Shown here one piece after another: positions 6,201-6,577 of a stretch of 6,577 bases of DNA. The first letter of the stretch is position 1. Each line of letters starts with the position of its first letter. The notes beneath the pieces were generated by a model, which made no database searches, was not told the origin of the DNA, and saw only the letters and a list, made by a program, of their open reading frames with translations. This DNA is from an uncultured Fibrobacterota bacterium. GTDB taxonomy: Bacteria > Fibrobacterota > Chitinivibrionia > Chitinivibrionales > CAIOZP01. The stretch lies in the NCBI GenBank assembly GCA_903862805.1, contig CAIOZP010000185.1, positions 1 to 6,577 of the forward strand. The letters run 5' to 3'. The position numbers and the translations under genes are program-made.

Positions 6201-6577
6201 CTTGCCGAACTGAGCGAAGGCCAGTCGGTAGTCTTTGGCGGAATGGTGTTGTCGGTCAAAAAGATCATGACCAAAAAAGGTGATCAGATGTGCGTCTGCG
6301 CAATGGAAAGCCTCGATGGAAATATCGAGGCAACATTCTTTCCCAAAGACTACGAGAAATTCTCGATGCTCTGCGCACCCGACACGCACCTGCTCATTCG
6401 CGGAAAACTCCAGCGACGCGACGAAGGATATTCGGTCATTGTCGAAAATGCGAAGGAACTGAAATACGTTCGCGAAGCTCTCACCGCCGCTGTTACTGTG
6501 CGAATCGAAACCACCGGTCTTGACGAGACGGGAGTATGCGAAATCGTCACCGCCTGCGCCAAGGCCTCACCCAAAGC
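3237..6577 (+). CDS. dnaE: DNA polymerase III subunit alpha, DnaE1 type (3' end cut by window edge)
   Basis: Catalytic subunit of the replicative polymerase, 1113 complete codons; family members usually have about 1150-1200. ATG 3237 is fixed by an in-frame TAA directly before it; no clear ribosome-binding site is seen. The PHP domain (from residue 15) keeps VHIHTH (16-21), ITDHG (50-54) and NDAH (216-219); the HxH suggests an intact metal site, unlike E. coli, which has HLR. The palm has RGSAAGS (374-380), FERFLNPER (400-408), catalytic Asp413 and Asp415 in PDVDAD (aligned to E. coli D401/D403), and Asp570 in VKMDFLGLRTL (E. coli D555). Further marks are FQFES, YRPGPM, VVYQEQVM, LRKAMGKK and YGFNKAH (758-764). 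QVSLF at 923-927 is a beta-clamp-binding pentapeptide, followed by an OB fold at about 995-1070. The clamp motif plus OB fold favour DnaE1 over DnaE2/ImuC. The palm glycine loop is unusual (see findings). Confidence 0.98.
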   Translation, partial: MADTETTIHTPHIPFVHIHTHTEYSFLDGAIKIKELAKLAKKWNMPAAAITDHGGLFGAMEFHEKLYAEGVKPILGFEAYVAPNSRTSRNPGEDKKSHHLVLLAKNKAGWQNLMALSSAGYMDGFYYKPRIDMALLRDHAEGLIATSACIGGAIPVALYAGDKVKAKSLTEEFLKIFGEGNFFFELQRHGLEEEETAYPRLIELGREMGVPFIVANDAHYLRKEDARAHEMMLCLQTGKKLSDTDRMKFSTDEFYFKSPEEMAALFPDVPEAISNTVMIAEMCDVDPRNKAVMPSPGVPEEFKRETSKESDDAYLLHLAEEGLLRKYPQVTPEARERFDYELSVITSMGFSGYYLIVRDFLIEADRQGIFRGCRGSAAGSMIAYVVDITNIDPLKFDLLFERFLNPERISLPDVDADIADRDRAKIIDYVREKYGRENVCQIINFGRMMAKNAVKDVARVTSFPLADANRLTKMIEDGVKKLSDAIEKSAELKAEIANNPDVARIFESAKTLEGVARQAGVHAAGVIIAPGPVQNWAPLFKQNGKDDDLNLPVTQFDMKYVENAGLVKMDFLGLRTLSVLQECCGLVEKYHGVKIDPWKIEDGDEETYKIFHKGDTTCIFQFESPGMQKYLRQLKPTRVEDLIAMTALYRPGPMNNIDSFIKRKHGTEEIRYPHPILREILDVTYGIVVYQEQVMRVAQKMGGFTLGGADQLRKAMGKKQVDVMEKMRPKFVEGAEKQSIPAKVAEEVWALLAKFAEYGFNKAHAAVYAHISYQAAWFKAHYPREYMTAVLTCYLSDRDYFTVTRDEAERMGLKLLSPDVNRSHENCSIDEGNIRLGLSAIANVGKAAELIVTEREKHGPYTSIFNMATRLDLRLCNKKAFESLIAAGALDTLHPSLRSQLFAAVDKAVDYGALIQREKDSDQVSLFGGLDSAVSIPEPELPNIPPLSYSDILAREKSVLNFYMSGHPLDHYLDELRSFSTIRLTTEALAELSEGQSVVFGGMVLSVKKIMTKKGDQMCVCAMESLDGNIEATFFPKDYEKFSMLCAPDTHLLIRGKLQRRDEGYSVIVENAKELKYVREALTAAVTVRIETTGLDETGVCEIVTACAKASPK

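Noticed and set aside
3543..6389. Several long minus-strand open frames across this region
   Set aside because: They are shadows of dnaE: basic, low-similarity translations with no ribosome-binding sites, opposite a frame with clear polymerase motifs throughout.
1..6577. CRISPR arrays, tRNA or rRNA genes, insertion sequences
   Set aside because: No repeat-spacer pattern, tRNA-like fold, rRNA segment, transposase or terminal inverted repeats seen on reading.

Overview
The window reads as chromosomal DNA from a Gram-negative, two-membrane bacterium. Two minus-strand genes encode exported proteins: one ends in a predicted outer-membrane barrel, the other in a C-terminal sorting-type domain of the kind found in Bacteroidota, Fibrobacterota and related phyla. 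The mixed coding style and a divergent dnaE would fit a Fibrobacterota-like or Bacteroidota-related lineage, but this is inference; no rRNA or other phylogenetic marker besides dnaE is present.

Layout. (1) 1-1326, minus strand: 442 codons of an exported protein with an N-terminal CsgG-like domain and a C-terminal barrel-like domain; its 3' end is cut by the window edge. (2) 1327-1559: leader of that gene and, at 1501-1539, a clear minus-strand rho-independent terminator for the next gene. (3) 1560-2360, minus strand: the most interesting locus. Two same-frame open segments (2360-2166 and 2162-1560) are separated by a single TGA at 2163-2165. Read through, they give a 266-residue protein with a signal peptide, a thioredoxin-like domain and a sorting-type C-terminal domain. 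The TGA falls exactly at the expected redox site (U-G-C) and is followed 11 nt later by a perfect GC hairpin with a GGG loop, as expected of a bacterial SECIS element. I interpret it as a candidate secreted selenoprotein. (4) 2361-2661: divergent promoter region. (5) 2662-3191, plus strand: a type II toxin-antitoxin operon (PF09720-type antitoxin, RelE/ParE-type toxin) with a 4-nt ATGA overlap. (6) 3237-6577, plus strand: dnaE, the DNA polymerase III alpha subunit, 1113 complete codons, cut at the right edge.

The genes do not form one pathway. dnaE is a core replication gene; the toxin-antitoxin pair sits only 45 bp upstream with no terminator between, so read-through into dnaE is possible. 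The two minus-strand genes are envelope or secreted proteins, separated by a terminator and so probably transcribed independently.
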